NCBI RefSeq assembly: GCF_000023585.1
Contig: NC_012914.1
Location: 2,929,001-2,993,000 of the forward strand
Direction of reading: 5' to 3'
Length of the DNA stretch: 64,000 bases
Origin: Paenibacillus sp. JDR-2
GTDB taxonomy: Bacteria > Bacillota > Bacilli > Paenibacillales > Paenibacillaceae
In this document: piece by piece, positions 19,498 to 29,604 of the stretch
Position numbering within the stretch: position 1 is the stretch's first letter
Layout of the letters: each line of letters starts with the position of its first letter
Translations under genes and position numbers: made by a program
Notes under the pieces: model-generated
The model's database searches: none
Told to the model about the DNA's origin: nothing
The model's input: only the letters and a program-made list of their open reading frames with translations

Positions 19498-19531
19498 AAG
19501 ACCAAGGCAGCCTGGGCTGGCTTGGTCTTTC
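19498..19531. terminator. Convergent terminator between the GH39-like and aldo/keto reductase genes
   Basis: AAGACCAAG and CTTGGTCTT flank a further GC-rich stem (GCAGCC/GGCTGG, one mismatch), with T-rich sequence after and A-rich sequence before. It can serve both converging genes. Confidence 0.75.
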
Positions 19532-19545
19532 GTCTGTTTATTTGA

Positions 19546-20517
<972 letters not shown>

Positions 20518-20560
20518 CTTTTGTTTCTCTCCTTCGAAATGAAATTCGATTACGGTGAAC

Positions 20561-20589
20561 AGAATACCACACGAATTGTCCGGTGTAAA
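20561..20589 (-). promoter_or_regulatory. Sigma-A promoter of the aldo/keto reductase gene
   Basis: On the minus strand, TTTACA (20584-20589) and TATTCT (20561-20566) are separated by exactly 17 bases, about 45 bases before the start codon. Confidence 0.7.
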
Positions 20590-20602
20590 CGAAAAACGTA
20601 AA

Positions 20603-20643
20603 AAACGTTTAGTGTGTTCGTATCCTTCGTTTTTTTGTATAAT
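20603..20643 (+). promoter_or_regulatory. TetR gene promoter region with a candidate operator
   Basis: A consensus -10 TATAAT lies at 20638-20643, 25 bases before the TetR ATG. The -35 is poor (TGTTCG at 20615-20620 gives a 17-base spacer). The palindrome AAACGTTT (20603-20610) lies between the two divergent promoters and is a possible TetR operator. The operator part is a guess from position. Confidence 0.45.
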
Positions 20644-20667
20644 AGGGCTATTGAAGGAGGCATTGGC

Positions 20668-21342
20668 ATGACCCCAAAGGAAGAGACTAAAGATCCGCAT
20701 GCGGAAATGAGAAGCAAACTTGTGGCAAAAGTAATCCCAATCGTACGAAAGAATGGTTTTCAGGCGCTTCGAATGGAAACCATCTGCAAGTATATGGATG
20801 TAAGCAAGGCAACGATGTATAAATATTTTGCATCCAAGGAAGAGGTCATGGGGAGCGCGGTTGATGTGCTCGTCGAATTCATTGAAGAATTTGACGTTGA
20901 TGCCGCTGATACAGTGGACTCTTATGGAACCGTGTTCCAACAACTCCTGGAGCAGTCGATCCTGATCGCGGCTTATATCTCCGACGGGTTCTTGAATGAG
21001 CTGCAGGCGGTGTATCCGGATCTGCACGTTCGATTAACCGATGCGATGAAGAAAAGGGAGAAGAAAATACTTGAAATCCATCTCGAAGGGAAAAACAAAG
21101 GAATTTACAATGCATTTAACGAGAATCTGTTATTCCTTCAGGAGCATGTGCTCGTAAGAGCGATGATGGACGTCAAATTCCTGATGAGCTACCAGATGTC
21201 GCTGGAAGAAGTACTGCTTGAATATTATAAGTTGATGAAGCACCAGCTATTCAAGCAGGAGTACCGGTGCTTGTCGGATGATGCGGCCATGGCAGCCAAA
21301 TGCGAATTCCTGGCGAAGAAAATAACCCGCGATTTGTTCTGA
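20668..21342 (+). CDS. TetR-family transcriptional regulator
   Basis: 224 residues from ATG 20668, set by GAAGGAGG seven bases upstream. The N-terminal helix-turn-helix (about 30-65: [25 protein letters not shown]) is typical of TetR. The C-terminal two thirds are helical and diverged, as expected for a ligand pocket. It is divergent from the aldo/keto reductase gene and most likely represses that gene and itself until a small molecule binds. The ligand cannot be read from the sequence. Confidence 0.88.
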   Translation: MTPKEETKDPHAEMRSKLVAKVIPIVRKNGFQALRMETICKYMDVSKATMYKYFASKEEVMGSAVDVLVEFIEEFDVDAADTVDSYGTVFQQLLEQSILIAAYISDGFLNELQAVYPDLHVRLTDAMKKREKKILEIHLEGKNKGIYNAFNENLLFLQEHVLVRAMMDVKFLMSYQMSLEEVLLEYYKLMKHQLFKQEYRCLSDDAAMAAKCEFLAKKITRDLF

Positions 21343-21362
21343 AAACGAGTTAAAAAGCAAAC

Positions 21363-21399
21363 AAAAAGAACGAACTCATTGTCTGAATTCGTTCTTTTT
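21363..21399. terminator. Bidirectional terminator between TetR and GNAT genes
   Basis: AAAAAGAACGAA (21363-21374) and TTCGTTCTTTTT (21388-21399) are perfect 12-base complements with a 13-base loop. The A/T ends give a U-tract on either strand for the convergent genes. Confidence 0.9.
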
Positions 21400-21414
21400 G
21401 GCGCTCTCGAAGGT

Positions 21415-21978
21415 TTATTTCCACTCCGAATCAAGAAGAGAGAACATAAGAGTGTCCGTGATCCATAAACCAAAAGGATATTGCCTCAGCAATCCTTCCT
21501 GTTGGAAGTGTAATTTGCGCAATACGGCAAGGGACGCGACATTCTCGGGCATGACCTTAGCTTGCAGACGCTTCAGTTCCAGGATGTCGAATCCGTAGGC
21601 AATAACCGCGCGAAGGGCTTCGGTCATATAGCCTTTTCCCCAATATTCCGGCAGGATGATATATTCCAGATCACCTGCTGCTTCAAGCTCGAAATCTCTT
21701 GCAATAACCATACCGATGACAGTGCCATTATCTTTAAGAGTTATCGCCCAGCGGATCATTTCCATCGATTCAAATCTTTGCCGGGATCTGCCGATTAAAA
21801 GGACGGCTTTTTCCTTGGAGTCCATCGGCGTGTTTCCGAAGAACTTTGCGCTTTCGGAGTCAGAAAGCATTAGGAACAGAGCATCCGCATCCGTTGAATC
21901 ATTTTGAGTAAACGATCTGAGAATAAGCCGTTCCGTTTCTAAGACAGGGAATGTTGTAAAATGGTGCTGAAAACTCAT
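21415..21978 (-). CDS. GNAT-family N-acetyltransferase (RimJ/RimL-like)
   Basis: 187 residues. The start at 21978 (MSFQHHFTTF) has GGAGG 8 bases upstream; the longer frame to 22101 crosses the promoter. Features are ETERLILRSF at the N-terminus, IGMVIARD and the acetyl-CoA loop EYWGKGYMTEALRAVIAYGF, as in RimJ/RimL-type enzymes that acetylate amino groups of ribosomal proteins or small molecules. The substrate is unknown. It has its own promoter and shares a terminator with TetR, so it appears to be a single-gene unit. Confidence 0.88.
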   Translation of the reverse strand: MSFQHHFTTFPVLETERLILRSFTQNDSTDADALFLMLSDSESAKFFGNTPMDSKEKAVLLIGRSRQRFESMEMIRWAITLKDNGTVIGMVIARDFELEAAGDLEYIILPEYWGKGYMTEALRAVIAYGFDILELKRLQAKVMPENVASLAVLRKLHFQQEGLLRQYPFGLWITDTLMFSLLDSEWK

Positions 21979-22012
21979 GATGGTAACCTCCATGTCGTTA
22001 TAATAATGCAGA

Positions 22013-22041
22013 ATTATAGCAGAAATTTGGAAGGGCTCCAA
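22013..22041 (-). promoter_or_regulatory. Sigma-A promoter of the GNAT gene
   Basis: Minus-strand TTGGAG (22036-22041) and TATAAT (22013-22018) are 17 bases apart, about 35 bases upstream of the start codon. Confidence 0.75.
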
Positions 22042-22147
22042 TCGAATTTCATAAATAGTACAGTAACATCCTATAACTATTGCATTTAATTCAAAGATCA
22101 TGCTCAGCTATGCTAGGGAGAAAGTGCTTAAAAGGAGTTGTCTACCT

Positions 22148-22840
22148 ATGCATATTCCAATCGTTCGTCCCGGCATGTTCACGGTTCAGGCTGCTGCGGA
22201 TGCCCGCAGGCTTGAATTTGACGCCAAGAATGAGGTTATCGTTAATAACAAGCTGTCTGTCGATTTCGTATTCGTAGGCGATTCGATTACCCACTGCTGG
22301 GAGCTGCAGGCATATTTTGGCGGAACGTCGCGCATTGTCATTAACCGAGGGATCGCCGGAGATAAGACGGAGTTCGCGAAACGCAGATTTATGGCGGATG
22401 TTATTCAGTTGAAGCCCGCCAATGCGGTTATTATGATAGGCATCAATGATACGTGGGTGCTGGATGATAAGGACGCAGCGGGCAATACGCCGCATGAGGT
22501 CGAGCAGCTTATCGGGAAGAATATCGAAGCGATGGTTCAAATGGCGGATGAGCACGGGCAAAAGCTTATTCTATGTTCGCTGCTGCCGACGAATATACCG
22601 GGTAACCGGACAAACGCCTCGCGAAATGAGATGATCGTCCGAGTAAACAGCAGGCTGGAAGCCTTGGCCGGGCGTCAAAGTCATCTCTTCGTAGACTATC
22701 ACTCCGCGCTTGTTGATCAGGATGGAATGACGCTGCGAGACGGCTTGACGGTTGACGGACTTCATCCTCATGTTCTCGGCTATAATAGAATGGCTCAGAC
22801 GTTGAAGACTACGCTATATCAGCAAGGGATCGAAATCTAG
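22148..22840 (+). CDS. SGNH/GDSL-family esterase
   Basis: 230 residues from ATG 22148, after AAGGAG; the upstream frame from 22100 lacks a ribosome binding site. SGNH blocks are visible: GDSIT with nucleophile S46, a central glycine in NRGIAGDKT, N in MIGIND, and the D203-x-x-H206 dyad in DGLHP. There is no signal peptide, so it acts in the cytoplasm. Enzymes of this fold often remove acetyl groups from sugars, which would suit a locus that imports decorated oligosaccharides, but other ester substrates are possible. It is a monocistronic unit ending in a strong terminator. Confidence 0.85.
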   Translation: MHIPIVRPGMFTVQAAADARRLEFDAKNEVIVNNKLSVDFVFVGDSITHCWELQAYFGGTSRIVINRGIAGDKTEFAKRRFMADVIQLKPANAVIMIGINDTWVLDDKDAAGNTPHEVEQLIGKNIEAMVQMADEHGQKLILCSLLPTNIPGNRTNASRNEMIVRVNSRLEALAGRQSHLFVDYHSALVDQDGMTLRDGLTVDGLHPHVLGYNRMAQTLKTTLYQQGIEI

Positions 22841-22865
22841 AAGCCAAGTGATGGGATCATTCACC

Positions 22866-22905
22866 AAACGGGCATGCCAAGATATGATGGCTTGCCCGTT
22901 TTTTT
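22866..22905 (+). terminator. Terminator of the SGNH esterase gene
   Basis: AAACGGGCATGCC pairs with GGCTTGCCCGTTT (one mismatch), followed by a run of T. The leading A-run is short, so it would act only weakly on the convergent AraC gene. Confidence 0.85.
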
Positions 22906-22978
22906 GCATACTTTAACTCGCGTTCCTCTGGTCACAGCTTGTCTTCCCCAGCATGTATGATTTGATTTAGCATTTTAG

Positions 22979-23884
22979 CTAAGTGGAAGTTGTTCTCGAG
23001 CGGTAGCTGCTTGGTCCAAGTCCTTCTATCTTCTTGAAAATGCGGGAGAAATAGAATGGATCCTCAAAGCCGCATTGCTTCGCTATGTCGGCGACAGACA
23101 GGTTAGTGCTGGCCAGTAAATGCTTCGCACGCTGAATACGCAGCTGCTGCACGTATGTCCCAATCGTAATGCCCGCGTTTTTCTTGAAAATTTGGCATAA
23201 ATACACATAGGAATGCAGTAACTCTGCTTCAAGCGCGGTACTACTGACGTCACCGGTGTATGTTTCATCCAGCAGATTAACTAACTTTCGATAGAGTAAA
23301 TAGTTAGGTGAAGAATCGGTTTGCACCGGCAGTTGCTCCATCCAATTATCGGCAATTAGGCCCAAAATCTGTCCCAGCAGCAGGGAACTTCGGTAGCGGT
23401 AATAGCCCTCCGGTTCCCGAAACCGGTCGCATAGCTGTTCAAATAGCCCCAAAAGTTCGTAGCGCTTGGCCGCTTTTAATCTTCTCGGCAGCAGCAAATA
23501 ATCCGAAGCGGAGGATTCGGTTATGCGAAGATCCTGCAGGCCTGGATGCGGGTTGTTAGTTGGGCCAACTGGTCGGGTTGGGTCAGGAATGCCTGCTTGA
23601 TAGACCGGTGCGGGATCGGTCAGAAACTGTACCCAGTAGAATCCGCAATGATCGCCAATCGGCTTCCACCCCTTATGTTGTTCCCAGGAACGCAAAAGGT
23701 AGCATTCTCCGCTGTTTAAAGTCAGCTTATCCTCGCCAATCTGCAGATGAACAGGCCCTTCCGTTATCATGATGAGCTCAAAGAACGGATTTGATTTCCA
23801 TTGTTGCAAATGCTCGTTTCCTTGTAATTCAGAGACCCACTTCACATCTAATCTAGCTAATCTGGACAGGAAGAAATAATCCAT
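22979..23884 (-). CDS. AraC-family regulator with N-terminal cupin-like domain
   Basis: 301 residues, starting MDYFFLSRLARL after GAGGTG. Residues about 10-150 form a cupin-like effector domain (GPVHLQIGEDKLTLNSGECYLL region). Residues about 195-298 hold the AraC DNA-binding domain with both helix-turn-helix motifs (VADIAKQCGFEDPFYFSRIFKK is the second). It is a sugar-responsive type of activator. It is divergent from regulator/kinase pair 2; a perfect inverted repeat and a hairpin lie in the shared 254-base gap, so it may control that pair or itself. Confidence 0.88.
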   Translation of the reverse strand: MDYFFLSRLARLDVKWVSELQGNEHLQQWKSNPFFELIMITEGPVHLQIGEDKLTLNSGECYLLRSWEQHKGWKPIGDHCGFYWVQFLTDPAPVYQAGIPDPTRPVGPTNNPHPGLQDLRITESSASDYLLLPRRLKAAKRYELLGLFEQLCDRFREPEGYYRYRSSLLLGQILGLIADNWMEQLPVQTDSSPNYLLYRKLVNLLDETYTGDVSSTALEAELLHSYVYLCQIFKKNAGITIGTYVQQLRIQRAKHLLASTNLSVADIAKQCGFEDPFYFSRIFKKIEGLGPSSYRSRTTST

Positions 23885-23960
23885 GCGTGGTCATTCACCT
23901 CATTAGGGACAATTCGGTCTGCTCTTATTTAGTCAGCCTATTCTAGCATAAACTTTGCGT

Positions 23961-24000
23961 CCGATATTCTTACCTTGCTGGATAAGAATATCGGATTTTT
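23961..24000 (+). terminator. Terminator-like hairpin upstream of regulator/kinase pair 2
   Basis: Perfect arms CCGATATTCTTA (23961-23972) and TAAGAATATCGG (23983-23994) are followed by ATTTTT. It lies in a divergent gap, so it would stop transcripts running rightward toward 24139; a leader attenuator or insulator is possible. Confidence 0.7.
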
Positions 24001-24002
24001 CG

Positions 24003-24033
24003 TTTGTCTGTCCATCATGTCCGGACAGACAAA
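24003..24033. promoter_or_regulatory. Perfect 11-base inverted repeat, candidate operator
   Basis: TTTGTCTGTCC (24003-24013) and GGACAGACAAA (24023-24033) are exact complements with a 9-base spacer. A second palindrome, TGTCCGGACA, overlaps the spacer and right arm. No T-run follows, so an operator is more likely than a terminator. Confidence 0.5.
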
Positions 24034-24138
24034 TCAGATAAGATTAAGGAAACCAATATTTAGTGCAGATGTCATCTGTAATTTCAACATCAGTACTGAC
24101 GGCGGTTTTCTATTACCTTAAATATAGGAGGAGATAGG

Positions 24139-25698
24139 GTGTATAACGTATTGCTGGTTGACGACGAGCCATTGGTGATGGAAGGCATGCAGATGCTGAT
24201 TGAGTGGGAAAACTATGGTTTTACTATTAAAGATACGGCTAGCAATGGATTCGAGGCCATGGAGAAATTAACCCGTGAGCACTATCATCTGGTTATTACT
24301 GACATTCGAATGCCTGAGATGGACGGCCTGGAATTAATCGGGCAATTCAGCGAGCAGGAAAGGAGACCTGCAATCATTATTTTAAGCGGTCACAATGAGT
24401 TCAATTACGCGAAGCAAGCCCTTAGGCATGGGGTTAACCAATATTTGCTCAAGCCCGTAGACGTAACCGAACTTACGGAAACGCTTACTTCTATCAGAGG
24501 CCAGCTGGATCAGACGCAAAGCCGGTTATCGGCAGACCTACTAACCTATCGAAACGCGCGTGCCAAAATGCTGATCGATCTTTCGAATGGCCACCTGTCT
24601 GAACATGGGAAAAGCGTTTTGCAGTCCCGCTATCAGATTCGTTTAATGCCTCATATTCGAATTACGATGTTGGAAATCGTCGATTTTCACTGCATCTATC
24701 GAAATAAACCCGGCGACGCGACTTTATATAAATTCGGACTGCACAATATTGCGGAAGAACTGCTCGAACAAGCCTCTGTAGGCTATGTGTATGATGATTC
24801 CTTCGGCAGAATAGGCGTCATTCTTCACGATGACCTGGAAAAATCCATGCTCAAGCTTCGCCATGTCCGCTCCGCCATGAAATCAATTTTTAAGACGGAT
24901 GTGAGAATAGGCGTCAGCCGTTCTTATCCGCTTGAAGCTATCGCAGGGGGCAAACAGGAGGCCATTCAACTGCTGGAGGCTTGGGAGGACGGTCAGGATG
25001 CCGTGAAGCTGTTTGTCGAATCCGAGTTCGAAACCTCGAAAGCGATGAAGCTTGTTTGGAATATACAGGCGCTGATTGATGCGGTGGAGTCAGGTGACAA
25101 AACGGCCATTACGGATCATATTTCAACCTTTATAACCGTAATTGTTCCAAAGGCTGTAACAAAAGTGGAAATCCGAAGCCTGCTGTACGGCATTGTTCTG
25201 CAATTTCATACTTTGTGCCAAAAGCATGGCATGGAGATAAACGATAACTATGCGAAGGTGCTGCCTGAGGGAACGGACCATCCCGACCGTCTGAGGGAAT
25301 GGCTTATTCAGCTTGCCTATGAGACAAGCGGCCGCATTTTGAATTTGAACGCGGATACGGTTAAGGAACCGGAGCTGATTAAACAAATCGTCATGTATAT
25401 TCATGAACATTATCAGGAGGAATTATCTCTCAAGAGTCTGGCAGGACAGTTTTATTTGAATTCGGCCTATCTGGGGCAGCTGTTCAAGCAGAAGATGGGA
25501 GAGCCTTTTAATGATTATTTAAACAAAGTACGGATCTCCGAGGTCAAACGTTTAATTCTGCAGAAGCCGGGAAAGGTCATGGAATTTATTCGAATGGCAG
25601 GCTATAACAACGTCGAGCACTTCTATCGCCAGTTCAAGCGCTATGAGGGGATTTCCTTCGCTGAATATAAGGTCGGCAAGCGTTCACTGATGAAATGA
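24139..25698 (+). CDS. YesN-type response regulator, system 2
   Basis: 519 residues from GTG 24139 after GGAGGAGATAG. Receiver domain (about 1-125) has D8-D9, phospho-acceptor D55 in LVITDIRMP, and the LLKPVD lysine. A variable linker precedes the C-terminal AraC-type HTH (about 415-515; LKSLAGQFYLNSAYLGQLFKQ). It overlaps the kinase frame. It would control the permease-binding protein-hydrolase unit that starts at 27632, by position. Its spacing from the divergent AraC gene leaves room for the inverted repeat described separately. Confidence 0.9.
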   Translation: MYNVLLVDDEPLVMEGMQMLIEWENYGFTIKDTASNGFEAMEKLTREHYHLVITDIRMPEMDGLELIGQFSEQERRPAIIILSGHNEFNYAKQALRHGVNQYLLKPVDVTELTETLTSIRGQLDQTQSRLSADLLTYRNARAKMLIDLSNGHLSEHGKSVLQSRYQIRLMPHIRITMLEIVDFHCIYRNKPGDATLYKFGLHNIAEELLEQASVGYVYDDSFGRIGVILHDDLEKSMLKLRHVRSAMKSIFKTDVRIGVSRSYPLEAIAGGKQEAIQLLEAWEDGQDAVKLFVESEFETSKAMKLVWNIQALIDAVESGDKTAITDHISTFITVIVPKAVTKVEIRSLLYGIVLQFHTLCQKHGMEINDNYAKVLPEGTDHPDRLREWLIQLAYETSGRILNLNADTVKEPELIKQIVMYIHEHYQEELSLKSLAGQFYLNSAYLGQLFKQKMGEPFNDYLNKVRISEVKRLILQKPGKVMEFIRMAGYNNVEHFYRQFKRYEGISFAEYKVGKRSLMK

Positions 25699-25718
25699 TG
25701 TATAGGGGGAAGTATGCG

Positions 25719-27491
25719 ATGAAGATGCGCAAGAAGCTGCTGCTGTCCTACCTGCTTGTTGTACTGATCCCAATTATAGTACTAGGCTATTATTTGATCA
25801 GCAGCTTGACGAGTGTAACGCTTCAGAACAACGACCGTATCAACAAAATTGGCTTGCAGCAGATCGGCGCGAATATATCGGATGAAATCACGAATATTAT
25901 GAAGTTTTCTGACCGTATCATGCTGGACCGCTCCCTTACGAATTATCTCGATACGGAATACAGAGGCCTTGAAGCGACAGAAGAGGAGTTCGTTCAGTAC
26001 CAGAAAGATTACAGCACCATCTTTGATACCTATTCGTCGGGACTTACGATTCTGAATAACAAAACAGAGATGGTTCTGTTCTCGGACAATCCATCGACGA
26101 TTAAGGACCGTACCTTCCTGCTGGAGCTGACCGATGACCTGAAGAGAGAAGATTGGTCACAGGAGCTCATGAAAGCCAGAGGCGATAATGTGTTCCTGGG
26201 ATTAAAGAAGGATGCCCAGAACAACCGGCAGGAAATTGTCATCGGGCGGCAGCTGGCCAGTGTGACGAACTATACGCATCTGCTGCAGCTAAGCGTAGCG
26301 GAATCGACGTTGTATAAATATATCCAGATGGAGACCGGCAACAAGGAGATCTATCTGCTTGACGCGCAAGGGAGGGTCATGACGGCCAATGCCAACCGCG
26401 ATTATATCGGACAAGCCTTCGACCAAATTCCGGGCATTGCCCCGTTACTGAATAATGCGAAGAACGATGGTCCTACGGTTGTATCGCTCCCGTTGGAACT
26501 CAGAAGTCCGTTCTCAGGATGGAAGCTTGTTGCGATTTTCTCATCAGGCTCGGTACTGTCCAATATCGGAGACATCGTACGTCAAAGCCTGCTGGTCTGC
26601 CTAGTCTGCGTGCTAATTTCACTGCTTATGATGATGATCTTCTCCGAAAGGCTGTCACGGCGCCTGAAGCAGTTAGTCCGTCATATGGCGAACATTAGGG
26701 ATGGCAGAATGGCCGCGCCTGAACCCGATCATACGGGAGATGAGATAGGAGAGCTAAACCGGGGGTTCCGCAATATGATCCATCGTATTAACGAGCTGAT
26801 CTCGGAAGTGTACCAGCAGGATATAGAACGCAAACAGCTCATTATTGAGAAGCAGGATGCAGAGCTGAGGGCACTGCAAAGCCAAATCAATCCGCATTTT
26901 CTATTCAATACGATGGAGTCCATACGGATGACCTTGGTGAAGAAGCGGGATACGGAAACGGCGGATATCGTGGCCAGCTTCTCGAAGCTGTTCCGCCAGA
27001 GCATGGATTGGCGGAGCGAGTGGAATACGATTGCGCAGGAAGCGGATTTCATCAGCCATTACATCCGAGTATTGAAGCTTCGTTTTCGCGACAAGCTGCA
27101 GTTCAAGATGCAAATTGACGAAGATGCACAGCAGCTGGAGCTGCCGAAATTCACTCTTCAGCCATTAATTGAGAATGCCATTGTGCACAGCATTGAAAGA
27201 CGGATAGAAGGCGGTTGTATTTCCTTGAAGGTTCAGATGGCTGGCGAGCGGATTAGGATTGCCATTTGCGATGACAGCCCCGGCTTCTCGCCGGAACGAT
27301 TAATAGAAATTACGGATAGGCTGGCTCAGAGTGCAAGCGTAAAGACGTCGGAGAGAATCGGCCTGCTCAATGTTCATTTGAGACTTGTGGCTGTATTTGG
27401 CCAGGAAGCCGGTCTGCGAATCGAAAGCGAGCCGGGACGGACGGTGTTCAGCTTCGAGATTCAGGCAAATCGACTGAAGCTGCAGGCCTAA
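25719..27491 (+). CDS. YesM-type membrane sensor histidine kinase, system 2
   Basis: 590 residues. ATG 25719 (MKMRKKLLLSYLL) follows AGGGGGA by 8 bases; an ATG at 25695 overlaps the regulator stop but lacks a binding site. First membrane helix at about 7-28, extracytoplasmic sensor to about 285, second helix (about 288-310), HAMP, then H393 in QINPHFLFNT. The N-box is QPLIENAIVHS. The expected partner is the regulator at 24139. The sensor region has no family I can name. Confidence 0.9.
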   Translation: MKMRKKLLLSYLLVVLIPIIVLGYYLISSLTSVTLQNNDRINKIGLQQIGANISDEITNIMKFSDRIMLDRSLTNYLDTEYRGLEATEEEFVQYQKDYSTIFDTYSSGLTILNNKTEMVLFSDNPSTIKDRTFLLELTDDLKREDWSQELMKARGDNVFLGLKKDAQNNRQEIVIGRQLASVTNYTHLLQLSVAESTLYKYIQMETGNKEIYLLDAQGRVMTANANRDYIGQAFDQIPGIAPLLNNAKNDGPTVVSLPLELRSPFSGWKLVAIFSSGSVLSNIGDIVRQSLLVCLVCVLISLLMMMIFSERLSRRLKQLVRHMANIRDGRMAAPEPDHTGDEIGELNRGFRNMIHRINELISEVYQQDIERKQLIIEKQDAELRALQSQINPHFLFNTMESIRMTLVKKRDTETADIVASFSKLFRQSMDWRSEWNTIAQEADFISHYIRVLKLRFRDKLQFKMQIDEDAQQLELPKFTLQPLIENAIVHSIERRIEGGCISLKVQMAGERIRIAICDDSPGFSPERLIEITDRLAQSASVKTSERIGLLNVHLRLVAVFGQEAGLRIESEPGRTVFSFEIQANRLKLQA

Positions 27492-27631
27492 GCCTTACCT
27501 CTCTTAATAAGGCATCATCTATAAAATGTGCAGTGTTTCCCTATGATAATATCCTTCGAAAACGCTTTATTTCCTTGTACGATTAAGACGAATTCAAACG
27601 ATGAATGAACAAGTGCAGGGAGGGAGCCTGT

Positions 27632-28630
27632 TTGAGAAAGGCAACAGGAGACATTGTAGCAAACGGCCTTTTACAAGGCGCGGAAGTTGAGAGCAAAAGA
27701 TTGAGAAAGGGCTTCTTCTTCGAGATGAGAAGGCATGGAGCCTTGTACAGCATGTTTTTACCCGGAGCCATTTTTCTGCTTGTATTCGCTTACTTGCCCA
27801 TGGTTGGACTGGTCATACCGTTCAAGTATATTACGTACAGCAACAGCTTCTGGTCAACGCTGTTTGACAGCAAGTGGGTAGGGTTCTACAACTTCCAGTT
27901 TTTCTGGGACTCGCCGGATTTGTACCGAATTATGCGAAATACAATCGGTTACAACGTGATCAACATTGTGCTTGGACTCGTTATTGCCGTTTCGGTTGCC
28001 ATTGCCTTGAATGAAATTCGCAATCGTAAATCCGCCAAGACCTATCAGACAATCATGTTCATGCCGTATTTCCTGTCATGGGTCATTGTTGGTTATCTGG
28101 CTTACGCGTTCCTCTCGCCAAACGGTTTCATCAATATGGGAATTCTAAAGCCCTTTGGCATTGAACAAATCAGTTTTTATACCGATCCGAAGTATTGGCC
28201 GTTTATATTAATTTTCTTTGCTCATTGGAAGGGCACCGGTTACGGCGTCATTATTTATCTGGCGGCTATCGCCGGACAGGACCAATCGCTGTATGAGGCA
28301 GCTGCCATCGACGGTGCAAGCAGAGGACAGCAAATTCGTAAAATCATGATTCCGCTGCTCAAGCCGATGATGATTATCTTAACGATATTGGCGGTCGGCG
28401 GCATATTCAGCAGCGACTTCGGTTTGTTCTATAACGTTCCGCTCAATCAAGGCGTGCTGAAAGAGACAACGGATGTCATTAACACCTATGTCTACAATGC
28501 CTTGATGTCATCGGGAGACATTTCTCTCAGCGCGGCTGTCGGTTTGTTCCAGTCCGTACTCGGCTTCTTTATGGTCGTTGGCGTCAACTGGATAGCCGGC
28601 AAGATTGATCCTGAGAGCAAGTTATTCTAG
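27632..28630 (+). CDS. CUT1 importer permease (LplB-like), importer 2
   Basis: 332 residues from TTG 27632, chosen because AGGGAGGGAG (27617-27626) ends 6 bases before it; an ATG at 27605 lies in frame but upstream of that site. Six membrane helices begin at MFLPGAIFLLVFAYLP, and the EAA loop is YEAAAIDGASRGQQIRKIMIPLL. The subfamily, with a roughly 300-residue partner and a binding protein above 500 residues, is the LplABC type for oligosaccharide uptake. It heads a unit running to at least 39396. Confidence 0.9.
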   Translation: MRKATGDIVANGLLQGAEVESKRLRKGFFFEMRRHGALYSMFLPGAIFLLVFAYLPMVGLVIPFKYITYSNSFWSTLFDSKWVGFYNFQFFWDSPDLYRIMRNTIGYNVINIVLGLVIAVSVAIALNEIRNRKSAKTYQTIMFMPYFLSWVIVGYLAYAFLSPNGFINMGILKPFGIEQISFYTDPKYWPFILIFFAHWKGTGYGVIIYLAAIAGQDQSLYEAAAIDGASRGQQIRKIMIPLLKPMMIILTILAVGGIFSSDFGLFYNVPLNQGVLKETTDVINTYVYNALMSSGDISLSAAVGLFQSVLGFFMVVGVNWIAGKIDPESKLF

Positions 28631-28647
28631 AGGGGGCTGAGCGGAAA

Positions 28648-29541
28648 ATGGGAACATCGATATCGCGAACGACCAATATTATCGTCAATTTATTTCTTAT
28701 CGTGCTTGTCCTGCTTTGTTTGCTGCCGATTGTGTTGGTACTTTCCGTCTCGTTCACGGATGAAACGTCTTTGCTGAACCAGGGGTACAACTTCATCCCG
28801 GGCAAATTCAGCATCGAGCCTTACAGGTTTCTTATGGATACGAACCTATCCGGCATATTAAATGCTTACAAAATAACGATATTTAACACGGTTGTCGGCA
28901 CGATGCTCACGCTGTTAATGGTTGCGCTGTATGCTTATCCATTGTCGCGGAAGGACTTGAAGTACAACAACTTTTTTACCTTCTTCCTATACTTCACAAT
29001 GCTGTTCGGCGGCGGGATGGTGCCTTGGTATCTCGTTTGCACGCAAGTGCTTGGTCTGAAGGATTCCATCTGGGCCATGATTTTGCCAAGCATATTTAAT
29101 GGCTTCTTCGTCTTCGTCATGCGTACGTTCTACAAGAGCACCATACCTGTCGAAGTGCTGGAGTCGGCTAAGATCGACGGCGCAGGAGAATACCGTATCT
29201 TTTTCCAGATTGTATTGCCGCTTTCGCTTCCCGCGATTGCTACGGTAGCTATCTTTACCGCCGTCGGTTTCTGGAACGATTATTGGCTGCCGCTCATGCT
29301 GATTAACGATCCGAAGCTGTCGAACCTTCAATATATGATCTATCGGATCATGACGAATATTCAGGCTATACGAGAATACAGTCAGGACGCTTCCGGCATC
29401 GCAACGTCACTCGCCAATGCCCCAAGCGAAGGGATACGGATGGCTATGGCCATGATCACCATGGGACCAATTGTTCTTATATACCCGTTTTTGCAAAAGT
29501 ACTTTGTCAAAGGTCTGACGATTGGTGCAATCAAGGGCTAG
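28648..29541 (+). CDS. CUT1 importer permease (LplC/YtcP-like), importer 2
   Basis: 297 residues from ATG 28648 after AGAGGGGG. Six helices start at IIVNLFLIVLVLLCLLPIVLV. The ATPase-docking loop is LESAKIDGAGEYRIFFQIVLPL, and the end is KGLTIGAIKG, typical of the group. It pairs with the permease at 27632, 17 bases upstream. As for the other importers here, no ATPase gene is present. Confidence 0.9.
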   Translation: MGTSISRTTNIIVNLFLIVLVLLCLLPIVLVLSVSFTDETSLLNQGYNFIPGKFSIEPYRFLMDTNLSGILNAYKITIFNTVVGTMLTLLMVALYAYPLSRKDLKYNNFFTFFLYFTMLFGGGMVPWYLVCTQVLGLKDSIWAMILPSIFNGFFVFVMRTFYKSTIPVEVLESAKIDGAGEYRIFFQIVLPLSLPAIATVAIFTAVGFWNDYWLPLMLINDPKLSNLQYMIYRIMTNIQAIREYSQDASGIATSLANAPSEGIRMAMAMITMGPIVLIYPFLQKYFVKGLTIGAIKG

Positions 29542-29604
29542 TCCAAAGCTGGTTTCAACCGGGATTAACCGGATGAACATAAATTACGCAATAGGGGGAT
29601 AACC

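Noticed and set aside
20518..21027. N-terminal extension of the aldo/keto reductase
   Set aside because: It runs across a consensus promoter and into the TetR gene, and the AKR fold starts exactly at the internal Met with a good ribosome binding site.
27550..27565. cre-like sequence CGAAAACGCTTTAT before the importer 2 permeases
   Set aside because: Two positions differ from the CcpA consensus and the palindrome is incomplete, so it was not called as a site.
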